Origin: Vigna angularis
Lineage: Eukaryota > Streptophyta > Magnoliopsida > Fabales > Fabaceae
Direction: 5' to 3'
Assembly: GCF_016808095.1 (NCBI RefSeq)
Contig: NC_068974.1
Coordinates: 32,968,825 to 33,032,824 of the forward strand
Length of the DNA: 64,000 nucleotides
The translations under genes and the position numbers were made by a program. Each line of letters starts with the position of its first letter. Within the stretch, counting starts at the first letter, position 1. Below, one piece after another: positions 13,354 to 25,589 of this stretch. Below the pieces are notes generated by a model. The model did no database searches and was not told the DNA's origin. It saw only the letters and a list, made by a program, of their open reading frames with translations.

Positions 13354-15358
13354 AATGGTGATAGAAGCACAAGCTTATTATGTTTGCCATGAATGGCTGC
13401 CATAAATAAACTTTTTTCCAAAAGCTATGTAAGTTGGGATCTTTAGGACCTACTTATGTCTGCCATGAATTTTTTCAAACCTCATGCTTCTACACCTATT
13501 TCACACTCAGATTTTACTATAAAATAATAAAATGAAATATTTTTCATTTTTACATTCATTTCACAGAATATAAATATAAAATAATTATAAAAAATAAATT
13601 TTTATATTAAAAAAAATATATTAAATGAATTTAAAAATTTTATGTATGTCAAAATATATTTTTCTCATTATAAATATTAATAACAAATAATATATCTACA
13701 CAAATTCTCTTCACATGTTCAGTTTGTGTTGTTGGGCTTTTGAACCCTCGATCTTGTTGTGACCACTGTTGGGCCAATCCCATTTTAACTCAATTATCAT
13801 TTTATCTAATTTTTATGTGTTTGGTCTATCTTTTTCTTCTGTTTTGTGCAGCAGATTGGACTAAAGGCTCCTACAAACTTAAAAATCATGTTTTGGAAGC
13901 TTGTAATTTTTTTAAATACAAGAAATTATGTTGTGGTTGATTGAGAATTATTGCACTTTTTGTTTTGTTATAAATTGTGTAGAGAAAATGGTCTTATCCC
14001 ACAAAACAAAAGGTGATCATATTCTCTTCTTGACAAAATCTTGTTTGACCTAAAATTATTTTTGAAGCTTGTGGAAGTATGTGGCCTGTGTTGATTGGTA
14101 TCTTTGATGATAACAAGGTAAAGTTCAAAGAATAATTGATTAAGTTTTTTTCATAATAGTGATAAGATCTTGAATTTCATAATGTTCATTATGTTAAACA
14201 ATTTTTAAATTTAAATTAACTAAAGTTAAATACATCGGATAAATTTTAACTCTAGTTAAATACATTACTCAACAAAAAATATATATTCATTTAAGTGTAA
14301 AAAATAAGCAAAAATTAGATTTACTTTATTCTTTTTCTAAAAAAAAACAAGTTACGTTTTTTTTTAATTTAAAAAAAAAAGTACAACATAGAAATTTAAA
14401 AAATTTTGGTTCAATCTATATTATTTTATTATTGGCTGTCTTCTCATTACTTCGAAAGTAGATAAGAGACCATTGAAACGAAGTAAAAAAAAGATAATAA
14501 ATAATAAAAAAGTTATATTTAATAAAAAAATAGAAATAATAAAAATAGAATGGTAAGTCTACAAATTATTACAATCATTTGAACCCTTTAAATTTCTATT
14601 AAATTTTTTTTTCACATTACTTTTATATGTAAATATAAATTAGTCAAAGAAATGTATAATTAATTCTGTAAAAATATAAACAAATCTTTCAAAACTATAT
14701 ATAAAATATAACATAAGTATTTGTTGACACTGATGTGATATAATTTAATCATGTTATGTTTTAGCTTTGATTAATTATCTCTTTCTTTTCCCAAAGTTAC
14801 TTTAATCATCTACACTAACTTTAATTTTCTTCACTAATATTGTTTTTATATGCTATTAATGACCCTATTCTCAAAAAAACATAATGACACCAGTATATCT
14901 GGTATTTGGAGAATATATACTAGATGATTAAGGAACGTACTAATGAATTAATAAATTAATAACGTACATAAATTCATTCAGAACAAAATATCTAATTGGA
15001 GGATAAATTGGATTACTAATCAAAGTTAAAGGATAAAAGTATATTATGATTTACTAAAATAATATTTAAAAAGTAAGAATGATTTAAATAATATTAAAAT
15101 AAATATAATCATCTATACATATGTAGAATTAAAATAAGTATATCAATATTTTAAACATATTAAAAGAAAAATAATTTTATATAATAACTGAAATTTAAAT
15201 ATAATGATCTTTAGTATTCCACATTTTATAAAACTAAACATGCTTCAAATCTATTCATTCCATACTTAAGAAAATTTTAGTAAAACTAATTCTTTTAAAT
15301 ATTATAATAATTACTTTAATTTAATAAGACTACAAGTATATATGGTGAATATATCTTT
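11973..15358. other. AT-rich intergenic DNA
   Basis: Extremely AT-rich with long poly-A/T runs. No exon series or known protein motif found in either strand. ORFs of 60-80 codons at 12580, 12854 and 13740 show no domain and no conserved-looking composition. Contains a (TA)n microsatellite at 13288-13347. Confidence 0.6.
13288..13347. repeat. (TA)n microsatellite
   Basis: About 30 uninterrupted TA dinucleotides. Length is likely polymorphic. Confidence 0.97.
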
Positions 15359-17779
15359 ATATTTGTAACATTCCAATTTAGTAATATGAAACTACTAAAA
15401 TGAACATTACATAGATAATGATACAACAAACTATAGATTTGCAAAGAATAAAATTCTTCACCTGAAGGACCAAAAGCACAACCTACACTTCAAACTTCTC
15501 ATCTAACTTCCCGTTTAGCCAACTGAAAAGATTGCATCCCTAAGCTCAAACCATTAATGTGATCATTGCAAAAGAGGAAACAATATACACACAGACAAAC
15601 ACAAAAGCAAGGGTGAGCTAGATATACAAAGATCATACTATTACAATAACACAACATTCATGTTTAATTCAAGTAATCTGGATCACACATCATAACATGT
15701 TATACTTTAAACTTGACTCGTCCGGACTTAGAATGATTGTCGGCGGGTCGTGCACTCGTGGTGGCTTCTACTGCTTTGCAAAGCCATTGCCAATGGGTTT
15801 CACCCTACCACACTCACGAGGTTAGTCCGTTATCACTCACCTTGGGTCATACTGGAAGCACCCAAGACTAGGACTTCCTGCTACTCCTCACGACATGGAT
15901 CAATCCTCTCTACTTGAGAATGAAAGACCATTGGAGTTTCAGGATACTCCCCAAGACTAAGCTCTTGCATTCATTCTAAACTTACTAAGGGCACCACCAT
16001 GTAACCTCCCTTTGAGATCCATGGAATTACGTCCATCAACTATACTGTCACTTTGAAACTTAACTGAAGACATGAACAACCAAATACCATAATACTATCA
16101 CATTGAATCCAAACATATAATCTCACTGATCATACACTATCATAGATACTTCTAGACCATTCTAATAATCAAAACATAGTTCAAGGTTATCAGAAAATAG
16201 GAATAAAAAGAATAAAAACAGGTTCTGGGCAAGCCGCTCAGCGCACCAAACTCGCTGTGTGAATAACAGAAACAGTGGATTTTACTCACTCACATTCGCT
16301 CAGCGCACCAAGCCTGTGCGCTTAGCTAAAGTCCATTCGCTCAGCGCACCCAGTCTGTGCGCTTAGCTAAACTGAAAATTCTGCTACACATTATCAGACC
16401 CTAAACCCTCGCATAACACCTCAAATTCGCTATTCGAATTAAACTAGCATTTTCCCAGGCAACCACCATTCCCACAGCGCCTAGATTCGCTATGCGAATC
16501 ACCAAACAGAGAGCAACCATCTCTAGCCATTCACACAGTGCACCAATTCGCTGTGCGAATGCCTTGACAGAGAGCATCTTGCCAGGGTGACTCGCTGTGC
16601 GAAACAATTCGCTCAGCGAGTCTGCATAATCTGTAGAACGCAAATTCTGCAGAATTATGCAACTCACACACTCTTTACCATTTCTAGTCATATTCCCCAA
16701 CTTCTAACACCCCTAATTCGTGTTTTATACTTAATTAAACTTATCTAGATGATCCCAACCCTCCTTACTACAAATCTAGAGTGATTAAGACTCAAATTAA
16801 ACTCTAAAACACCAATTTCCAAAACTTAGGGACCTAATTCCAATTCTACTACTTTGCACCTATTTTTGACCAGTTTGATGACTCTAACAAGTCACAAATA
16901 ACCTCCCTATATTGTCCCAACAGACTACAAGAGCCCTAGACTCCTAACTCTCAAATTCACTATCTCACTTCCTCCAAAATAACTTAAAACACTACCAATT
17001 CACCATGCTTTCTATCTAAACAATGTTGTAACAGATTTCACACCCCAAATCACTCCCAACCTAATCAATTACAGTAAATTAAACTCATCCACTCAGTTCA
17101 TAACATCACAGCACAGTTCACAGATTTCACATTTCAACACATACCACACAATATACTCAAAAACGTAAAATACAACTCCAAATAATACACCAATTTAGAA
17201 TTCAGTATACATACACCTCATGCAACCAATTTAAAGAAATATTCTATCTCCCCTTACCTCAAAGGTCACACAGCACAGCTCACCGAAATGCCCCAACAGT
17301 ACCTCATACAACAATGAACTCAACCAAATCCTAAAAACCACCAAATTGGTGATAGAAATAGCTCTTAGAGATAGAGTTTGACAGAAAGTATAGGAATAAC
17401 GCTACTAGTTACATGCAACCAGTAGAAATCACATGATCCAGCTCAAGAACATGCAGAGAAAAGGGAAAACAGCTTACTCGACTATAACGAAGAAACTGAT
17501 CGGTCAGTTATGGAGCTCTCTACGCAGTGGACGTCTAGGCACCTCCTGATCGGAAATCCAACAACTCAGTGAGGAAGAATGGAAGAGAGAAGGCAGAGAA
17601 GAGAGGACACGGAAGAGAGTGGCTTTGAAGAGCGATGCAAGTTTCTCAGATAATGAAGGAACTTTAAATCCAGCACACACACACATATATTAGCTTATTT
17701 TATTATTATACTTTCAGTCCCATTATCTGCTGCCACTTGTGCACTCTCAAGGCTAACTCTTCTCAGTCCTTACAATATT
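15359..17779 (+). mobile_element. Probable solo LTR of a Ty3/gypsy-type retrotransposon with 5-bp TSD
   Basis: A 2411-bp block (15364-17774) begins TGTAACATTCC and ends CCTTACA, that is TG...CA. It is flanked by the direct repeat ATATT (15359-15363 and 17775-17779). The TGTAACA start resembles long LTRs of plant Del/Tekay-type gypsy elements (recollection, not a search). The interior is richer in G+C than the flanks and has no coding capacity beyond chance ORFs. It holds a cluster of GCTCAGCGCAC and TTCGCTGTGCGAAT palindrome-like motifs at about 16230-16620. The TSD is AT-only in an AT-rich setting, so some chance remains. No internal domain lies beside it, hence solo LTR. Orientation is uncertain because TG...CA reads the same on both strands. 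Confidence 0.6.
16230..16625. repeat. Cluster of CGC-rich palindromic motifs inside the solo LTR
   Basis: Short units such as CGCTCAGCGCACC, GTGCGCTTAGCTAAA and ATTCGCTGTGCGAAT recur about ten times. Several are self-complementary around CGC/GCG (for example ATTCGCtatGCGAAT). The 99-codon minus-strand ORF across this stretch is a by-product of the repeats. Confidence 0.7.
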
Positions 17780-17805
17780 ATATTTTATTTTCCTTTTTTT
17801 TTAAA

Positions 17806-18066
17806 TTTTTACTTTATTCTAATAACTACATTTTTAAAATTATATGTAAAAACATAGAAAATTATTTTTTAGAATTAATAGTGTGTTTAAAATTGTGAGA
17901 CTTAATTATTTTAATAATAAAAATTTAAAGTATAAATAATTTTTACTTTATTCTAATAACTACATTTTTAAAATTATATGTAAAAACATATGTGTTTTAG
18001 AATTGATAGTGTGTTTAAAATTGTGAGACTTAATTATTTTAATAATAAAAATTTAAAGTATAAATA
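17806..18066. repeat. Tandem duplication, period 134 bp
   Basis: TTTTTACTTTATTCTAATAA at 17806 recurs at 17940, and the following sequence through AAATTTAAAGTATAAATA matches with a few substitutions and one small indel. Two copies only. Confidence 0.85.
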
Positions 18067-18639
18067 CAACTTTTATAAATGAGTTGCATTATTTAAAAAG
18101 ACACATTCTCTTTAGAATCTTTTTTTTGAAATTCTACCTTTTTTTTCTCTAAGATTTCTTAATTTGTTCATTTTTTTATAAGATCAAAGACAATAGGATT
18201 TCTTCTTGTGATGATTTGATCAAGATCAACCAATTAGTTTCTTCAATATAATAAGTTGGTCTTTTGTCCCTTTATTAGTCTGTTTGTTCATCCTCTATAT
18301 GTAACTCTTTTTAGCTTGCATTTAGATCTTGTGTTTTCTTTGCTAGTCTTTGCTGATCAACTATCTTAATGGGTGTATCTTGATAATATTTATGTTGTTC
18401 ATAGGGGAAGATTGAACTTATTGTCAATATGAAGTTGTTGTATGGAGCTATTTGTCCTGTTTCAGGTAAGGGAAGTTAGTTGCTTTAGTGTGCGTGAGTT
18501 GATAAATCTAATGTTGTTGGTATGTTGATTGGATTTTGATTGGATTTTGATTGGTGTTAATGCCCGAATTGATTTGTGTGGTTTGAGGATAATAGCTAAA
18601 CAATTGAGCAAATTGATATAAATTTTAAAGTATAAAAAT

Positions 18640-19480
18640 TGTGTTGAACGAACTCTCTGAAAAAGAAAACCAATTTGAGCAATTGATTAAGTCCAAGTTC
18701 ACTTGAATAAAAAACTTAAGTTTGTTGTCAATTGATATAATGTTGAGCCAAGCTTCACTTTGCAAGTCTGGAAGCAATTTTGCTTTAGATCGCTGAGCGC
18801 CCCTTTTCACTGTTTGAGGGTCAAGTTTTACAAATGCTTTGGCATTGAACAGTAACAGGGCATCACTGAGCGCTATCTTGCACTGTAGGTCCAGAGCAAT
18901 TTTAGTTTTAGAATACTAAGCAACAGAAGTGTGTCACTGAGTGCGATGTTTTGCAAGACGAATGCCGCTGAGGGCCAAGACTATTATTGAGCCCCACCTT
19001 CTGCAAAAGGTTTGGCGATAGACGCCATGACTATTGTTGAGCGCTACCTCTAATCGTCAGTCTGTATGTTTACATTGTTTCTTCTTGTTAGCTGTTTGGT
19101 AATGATTTATAAAACCTTTGAGTATGCTTGTGAGTGTGATAACTGTATGTATGGAAATGAATATTTTTGTTTGGATATATGTGGTATGTTTGTTTAGAGA
19201 ATTTCAAAGAGAAATTTTGTGGGTTAGTGATGTTTAGTATATGCTTTGATACATGGGAGTTCAAAAAGGAGGTATCATGATATACTACAAACCATTCAAC
19301 TTGTATAGAGAGGAAGGGAGTGTGGTAGAGAATGGAAGGAGATCTTAGCCCGAAACTTTTGGTCCTAGACACGAAAGGGATTAACCTTGTGGGTAGTAGG
19401 GTGATAACTGATATCTCCTGTGTTTATGGCTCTACAAAACATAAATACTACTAAAAATACACACCTACAATGAAGCCCTA
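18640..19480 (-). repeat. Degenerate LTR-like sequence related to the solo LTR, opposite orientation
   Basis: Contains GCTGAGCGC/CACTGAGCGC motifs (18790-19060) and a stretch near 19370-19410 (GATTAACCTTGTGGGTAGTA, then GGGTGATAA). That stretch resembles the reverse complement of 15780-15840. No clear ends or TSD. Relationship by eye only; no gene present. Confidence 0.4.
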
Positions 19481-19811
19481 TGTCAAAGGCATATATGCGG
19501 ATAATTGAGTTTAGTGTAAACTATTTGTGTGTTTATATGAATTTTGATATTTTATGAATGTTTAATTGATAATTTATATGATTTAACTGTCTTATGATGT
19601 TTCTTTTGCAAACTAGCTTATCATGTTTTTTCTTTTTGTGTTTTGTTGATATTTTACTATGATCATCTCTTGGTGTGAGCAGATGATGAATTAGGTTCTG
19701 ATATGTCTTTTATAAAAAGTGATGACTCAATAACATAATTGTATAGCTTTATATAGTTGTTTTGTATAAAAGTATCTTTTCTTTTTATTAATTATAGTAG
19801 CCTTGAATTGT

Positions 19812-19857
<46 letters not shown>

Positions 19858-21706
19858 GTTATTATAGTTATAAATGTGGATAACTGATATTAATATTTTA
19901 TATACTTTCTAACTTTTTAGTGTGTATTATTCAACTTTATAATATTTTATTTAATAATTTTATATTATTAAACAAGATGTTACATCACAAACTTCTAAAA
20001 GTTGTATTTTTCATTTAAAAAACACACATAGTAATAGAGAGTGTTTTTTCTTGTTTTAATATTTGATAAACACAACACAATTCAATTTTTACTAAGCCAC
20101 ATTTCTAGGTGACGTTTTCAAAGAAAACTTTGATGTAGCATTATATAATGAGTAAAAAAGTCTCAGTCTCATCGCACCTAGAGTTGAATTTTAACTCTTT
20201 GCAAAGAGTGAATTCTGAAACAGTATTAAGGATTATAGACATTATGGCAAACACAAAAAATTCAACCACTAACGAAAAAAAGTGTATTATTTAATGGAAC
20301 AAGAAATAGAACCAATTGGAAAACTATTTTATATTTATATGTACTACAGGTAATGTCTACAAAAGTGATCATTTTTGTCACAAAAGGTAGCTATAAAAAC
20401 TGCCGTCAGATCATATGATTGTGTCGTATACACTATTAAAAATTTCCTAAATATGAACAATCTTATTTGTCGTCATCCCTCCAAAACACACGAACTCTCA
20501 TAATTTCAAGAAAGACTAATATCCACACTGTTTTACTTTTTGCTATTTTGCACTACATGATTATGCAATAATTTAAAATGATATGTTAAAAAAACTTATA
20601 AATTATCGTCATCAATTGTTATTCCATCGTAGTTCAATTTTAAAATGATAGCCTCAGTTATTTTTGTCTTAGATAAATGAAATGAACAGCTTATTTTCTG
20701 TAAGAAGAAATCCAAATATATTATAAATAATACTATATAAAAAAAAATCTCTTTGACGTGGAATATTTAAAGAATTACTGTGTTTGATCTTAAAAAAATT
20801 TCCATATAAAATATTTTTCATTTGATTTATATTTTTTTAATGGTCATGTGATATTAAGTTTCAAAAATGGATAACTTAGAAGAAAAAAATTTATTGCTTA
20901 AACTAAAATGGTATAATTAAATGATATTAATTATAATTTTTAATTAGTGTGAGGTATTTTGTTTATTTACTTATTTGAGAGAAAAAGGCAAAATAGATTG
21001 TAAAAAAAATAATGTAGTTGTAATCTGACACATAAAAGTATTTACTCTTCTGAGGAATGAAGTAAATTAAATATAATCTATATTAAGTGCACTGAACTGA
21101 ACTAGTTATGCACTCAAAACCCTCTTATTCAAATTTACATTTTTCAAGATTTTTCTTTATTTTAATAAAATAGTTGTGTACTTTATTTTATTTCAACTCT
21201 CCTGTTTCTTCATCACACTAATGTAAATTATTTAAAAATTTAAAAATAGATAAAGTAAAATAGGGAAAATATAATAAATGTTGAAGTTTTAAAAAGAAAG
21301 ATAAAAAGACCATTTTTTTTCTGGAAACATATACAAAATAATGAATGGAGTATCAAAAAATAAAATTGTATATAATATTTATCAAAAAAAATAATAGAGT
21401 GTTGGAGAAGAAATTCTTCATTAAAAATTATGCTAAAGCATATTAAAAAAATATAATTTTGTTTCTATAAAACTTTCCTTTTTAATTTTGTGTCCCTAAT
21501 ATTTACTGTAAATATAATATATATAAATGCTTAAATTTTTCAAATTTCAAAATATACCCATATTTAAGAAAAAGTTAAATTGGAAAAATAAACGAATGGG
21601 GGTAGCTGTAACGTGACCAACTCTTGGAAAGAGCATAATCTCTCATCATCCGACGCTCCAAAATCTACTTGACCTACCATCCTTTCATCTTAACCGTTGG
21701 TGTCAC
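19481..21706. other. AT-rich intergenic DNA and upstream region of the PLATZ gene
   Basis: No gene found. Includes a (TA)n run at 19815-19854 and A/T-rich low-complexity DNA. The last few hundred bases presumably hold the PLATZ promoter. Confidence 0.6.
19815..19854. repeat. (TA)n microsatellite
   Basis: About 20 TA dinucleotides. Confidence 0.97.
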
Positions 21707-21715
21707 CTTATATAA
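21707..21715 (+). promoter_or_regulatory. TATA box of the PLATZ gene
   Basis: CTTATATAA about 170 nt upstream of the ATG at 21881, followed by a pyrimidine-rich leader (CTTCCTCTTCTCTG) consistent with a 5' UTR of about 130 nt. Confidence 0.5.
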
Positions 21716-21880
21716 TACGACACACTTGCTTTGTCCTTTACTTCATTCATTGTTTTGTTGACAAATCCTATGTTACCCTTTCAAAACCTCCCTCTTCCTC
21801 TTCTCTGTATCTTCCTCACTGTCTGCTAAAATAATCTCCAACCCTAAGTTATTTGCACATTATAACAATCATCCTCCACA

Positions 21881-23154
21881 ATGGTATGATGTTCGAACAT
21901 ATACTCATGTTTTTTTTTGTCCACTACATATGACAGTGTTTGTGCTTGTCTTTCTCAGGAATTGATGTTGGTGCCTCCATCATGGCTGGAACAACTCTTA
22001 TCCACCACATTCTTCACCGTATGCGAAACTCACATCAACACACCCAGAAACGAATGTAACATGTATTGCCTCGATTGCAAGCACCATTCATTTTGTTTTT
22101 ATTGCAAACAATCTTGGCACAAAGATCATCAAGTAATTCAAGTGGGTATTGTATTTTACTTTCTGTTCTTCATTATATATACACATCTCAGTACAGTTTC
22201 ACAAATGGTTGAGTCTAGCAGAAGGGATTAGTCCTCACAATATGATGAACCATGTTTTATCTGCAAAAGAGAATACCATGTGCAGCAAAAAAATGTTTAT
22301 CAAGTATCAATCTTTACATATACATTCATGCATGAAGTTTGATTAGATATTAAGAGAGTTTTAATGGTGATGGAATTAACAGAATGAGAAAGATTGAATA
22401 TTTTTATCGGTAAGTGTAATGCAGATAAGAAGATCTTCGTATCATGATGTTGTGAGGGTAGCAGAGATTCAGAAAGTTTTGGATATCAGTGGAGTTCAGA
22501 CTTATGTGATCAACAGTGCTAAAGTTATTTTCCTGAATGAGAGGCCTCAGAATCAATCAAAAACCAGTAACATGGTTGGTGGTGGAAAAAGCAATTCTCA
22601 TTTGTGTGAAATTTGCAGAAGGAATCTCTTGGATCCTTTTCGTTTCTGTTCTTTGGGATGCAAGGTTGGTTATCTCTCATTTGCTTCTTTCTTATTCTTT
22701 CCAATATCTTAATTTGTGTTCCTTTTTCAGTTGTTTAGTTTATTAAAACATATCGAACTGTGTCATTTTGTATGTTTGTGTTGATACCCAGAAGAAGAAG
22801 AAGAACAATATATATAAAGATTAGAAGTGGTTTTGATAGAATTATCTTAAGAAACTTATATGAAAAGAGTGATTTTATTTATTGTATGTATATAAATAAT
22901 AATAGGTTGAAGGAACAAAGAAGAATGGGAATGTGAGCTTTGTCTTAAGCGCAAAGAAAGACGAAGAAATAGGGAGAATGCATGAAGGAATGCGAAGAAG
23001 GTTGCCATCAAAGGAAGAATTGCGTGAAGGAATCCACAAACAAGTGTACCAAAGCACGTCTTCTAATTCACATCTAAGGCCATCCCTACAACATGGTTGT
23101 TCAAATTCAAGGAGAAGAAAAGGGATACCTCATAGAGCACCTTTAGGTCCATAA
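21881..23154 (+). CDS. PLATZ zinc-binding transcription factor, 4 exons
   Basis: Predicted plant AT-rich sequence- and zinc-binding protein, 224 aa, nuclear by family. Exons 21881-21883, 21959-22141, 22425-22664, 22906-23154 (675 nt, all introns GT-AG). The first coding exon is just ATG, immediately followed by GTATGATG. The ORF that continues upstream of the CAG acceptor has no conserved content, so the split ATG is preferred. Zinc-ligand cluster in exon 2: CETH, then [12 protein letters not shown] and HKDH (about residues 20-58). Exon 3 carries [12 protein letters not shown], the second conserved PLATZ block, and a second Cys cluster ([14 protein letters not shown]). Exon 4 is Lys/Arg-rich with [10 protein letters not shown] at the C-terminus. 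Family known to bind A/T-rich DNA and repress transcription; the specific role here is unknown. Confidence 0.9.
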
Positions 23155-23831
23155 TTGAAGTTATAGTACAATTAAGAATAATTACAAGTTTTAGTTTTGA
23201 CATTTTTATTCTTATGGTTTCATGATTAACTAATTTCAAGCTGGATTTGTGCTCTTTATCCAGCTCATTCCTCACAAACCCATGTGGGTTGGAGTGTCCT
23301 TAAACCAAAGCTGTCTTAATGGAGAGCATTAATTTTTTAAGTACCTAAAGAGAGAGCAATGTTGATGTTACTTTTCAAGATAGGCTGGCTTTGGCTGCAA
23401 TAATGCTATGCTTTGCATTCATTTGAATATAATGAATGAAACATCCTAGTTGTAAATGTTCCTTTCTACACATGAATGGTTTCATTCAACAAAACCATTG
23501 CTTTGTTTTTTCTTCTCTTATCTTCTTCCAAATAATTAGTGTAAGACATGCAACAAAATGGACTTTTAAGGGAATTAAGAAAATCAACCAAAGGTTAGAA
23601 CTCTTTTTGAACCTCTACACAAAACTATGTATAGAATTATAGATATTTTTTTCTTATTCTTTTTTTATGGAGTTAAGGGAATTATAGTGTTTTTTACTAT
23701 CCCTACTTTATGTTTGTTCGTAGCCAAATTATTGGTTCTAATAAAGGCTACTTTAAAATGAATAGAAGGATTATTAAATCGGTTAAAGATTATTGAAATT
23801 AAAATAAGTTTGTGATGTTTTCCTTTTCTTT
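23155..23831. other. 3' flank of the PLATZ gene
   Basis: Probable 3' UTR in the first 250-300 bases (several AATAAT/AATGAATG signals, none decisive), then AT-rich DNA without genes. Confidence 0.55.
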
Positions 23832-24486
23832 GTTTGGATTAGTGCTGTCAAAATGAATTGTAATATGCGAGTTTGAACCACGATTCAATCCGGCAAACTA
23901 CAAATTTGAGTCGGGTTGAGTTTGAAAAAAATTGAAAAAAATGTAATTTTTTTATGCAAGTTAGTTTTCAACCTGACTCACTTAGAACCCGATTCACTTG
24001 GGTTGAACCCGTTGTGAGTCGGGTTGACTCACCAACCCACCCAATTTAATTTAATTTAATTATTTATAATTTTGTATTTCAATATTATTAGTTAGTATTT
24101 TTTTTATTATATTATAGACGAGGATAAAAAAAAAGATGTTTCAAAAGAGAAAAATATTATAGATTTATCTATTTAAGACTTTAATATTATAAATGGATAA
24201 GTGATACAAAAATTATCAATATTAAAAACTTATCTGTTCATTTTTTGTGTTTTTTTATTATGCAGTGAAATTTATTTAGATTTGAATTAAAAAAAATTAT
24301 AATTTTTTTTATTTAAAAAAAAACTTATAATTAAATGAGCTAGTGAGCCAACCCATTTAACCAGTTCAAATTTTTTTCAGCTTGCTATTAAGTGAGCTGA
24401 GTTAGATTAACTCACTAAGTGACCAACCCATGGTGAACCGGGCATGATCGAGTCAGGTTACCTGTTTTAACAGTTCTAGTTTTGAT
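23832..24486. mobile_element. Non-autonomous hAT-like element
   Basis: Element 23840-24478 with short imperfect terminal inverted repeats: TAGTGCTGTCAAAA on the left, TAGAACTGTTAAAA reading inward from the right. It is flanked by 8-bp near-duplicates GTTTGGAT (23832-23839) and GTTTTGAT (24479-24486). An 8-bp TSD and a TAG-GCTGTCAAAA-like end fit hAT elements. The interior has GAACCCG/GGTTGA-type motifs near each end (AACCCGATTCACTTGGGTTG, then GGTGAACCGGGC). It has no transposase. One mismatch in the TSD and four in the first 14 bases of the TIR point to an old insertion. Confidence 0.65.
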
Positions 24487-25589
24487 TACTATTATTTAAT
24501 TATTTACAAATATTATAAATATTATTTATAAAATAATTATCACAAAAATAAAGAACTTTATCTCAATGCTTGAATCGTAACATAAAAGAATACTTATATT
24601 TTTAAATTAATTTACTTATTTTTTTCTTAAAAATATTATGTTAGGTACTTAATTAATCAGTGTCAAGTGAGATATCAACAATATAAGTATTCAATAACTA
24701 CACATTCCATTATTTAGGCCATTATTCATAAATTTGAATAATTTGGCAGGGGTTTATGGTTTCTCTGTTTAATATAACATAGGAAAAATATTGGTAACTT
24801 ATTGGAGAATAAAACCTTATCATAACAATAAGATTTTAAAAGTTTAACCAAGACAAAGATGTTTGTTAAATTTTGTTTTTAAAATTTTATTCAATAGAAT
24901 TATATAAACATGTGTCAGACTAACTCAGTCTAATTTATATAATGGATAATTGGAACTTAAATTTGATTTATTTTAATTTGTTAACGTTGACTAGAGTCAT
25001 CGTTAGAATATAAAATATATGATATATTATTGTTGCACTGAAATTTGATTCAGTTTAAATTTGAAGTGTGGATGAGAGTCAACTATATCAAACATACAAT
25101 TTTCAAGATGATATGTTAACAAAAAAAATTAGTGGTTGAAATAAAATTACCGTGTTCCAAAAATGTCATAGTACTACTATTAGTTTTAATTAAGTTATGT
25201 TGATATTTCAAAATTCATTAATTTAATTGTATAAAAAATTATTCATAAAAAAATAAAATAAAATATAAAACACACCAAATCCATAATAAAATTTATAATT
25301 CATAAAACCTAAAAAGTTATAATAATTAAGATTGTTTTTTTTTATTTGAAAAGATTTATGTTTACTAATTATTTAATATATTTAATTTATTTAAAAGATA
25401 TGTAAAATAACTATTATTACATAAACAATATGAAGGTTAAATCCATAAACAAATTTATTAAAAATATATCATATTATTATATGTGATTTTTGTTATATAT
25501 AAGAGATTTTTTAAGAAATATAAATAAAAAAGTATGAAAAGATATATATAATATTTTATGATTATTAGAATAGTTTTTAAATTTTTTTT
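24487..25589. other. AT-rich intergenic DNA
   Basis: Nothing recognisable; A/T low-complexity sequence only. Confidence 0.6.

Noticed and set aside
16401..16700. 99-codon minus-strand ORF
   Set aside because: Lies in the palindrome cluster of the solo LTR; repeated Arg-Ile-Ala-Asn-Leu words come from the DNA repeats, with no domain.
19088..19372. 94-codon minus-strand ORF
   Set aside because: Falls in the degenerate LTR-like sequence, low-complexity His/Thr/Tyr content and no family resemblance.
21900..21958. Upstream extension of the PLATZ exon-2 frame
   Set aside because: The sequence before the CAG acceptor is intron-like (T-run, pyrimidine tract) and has no in-frame ATG that fits the family start.
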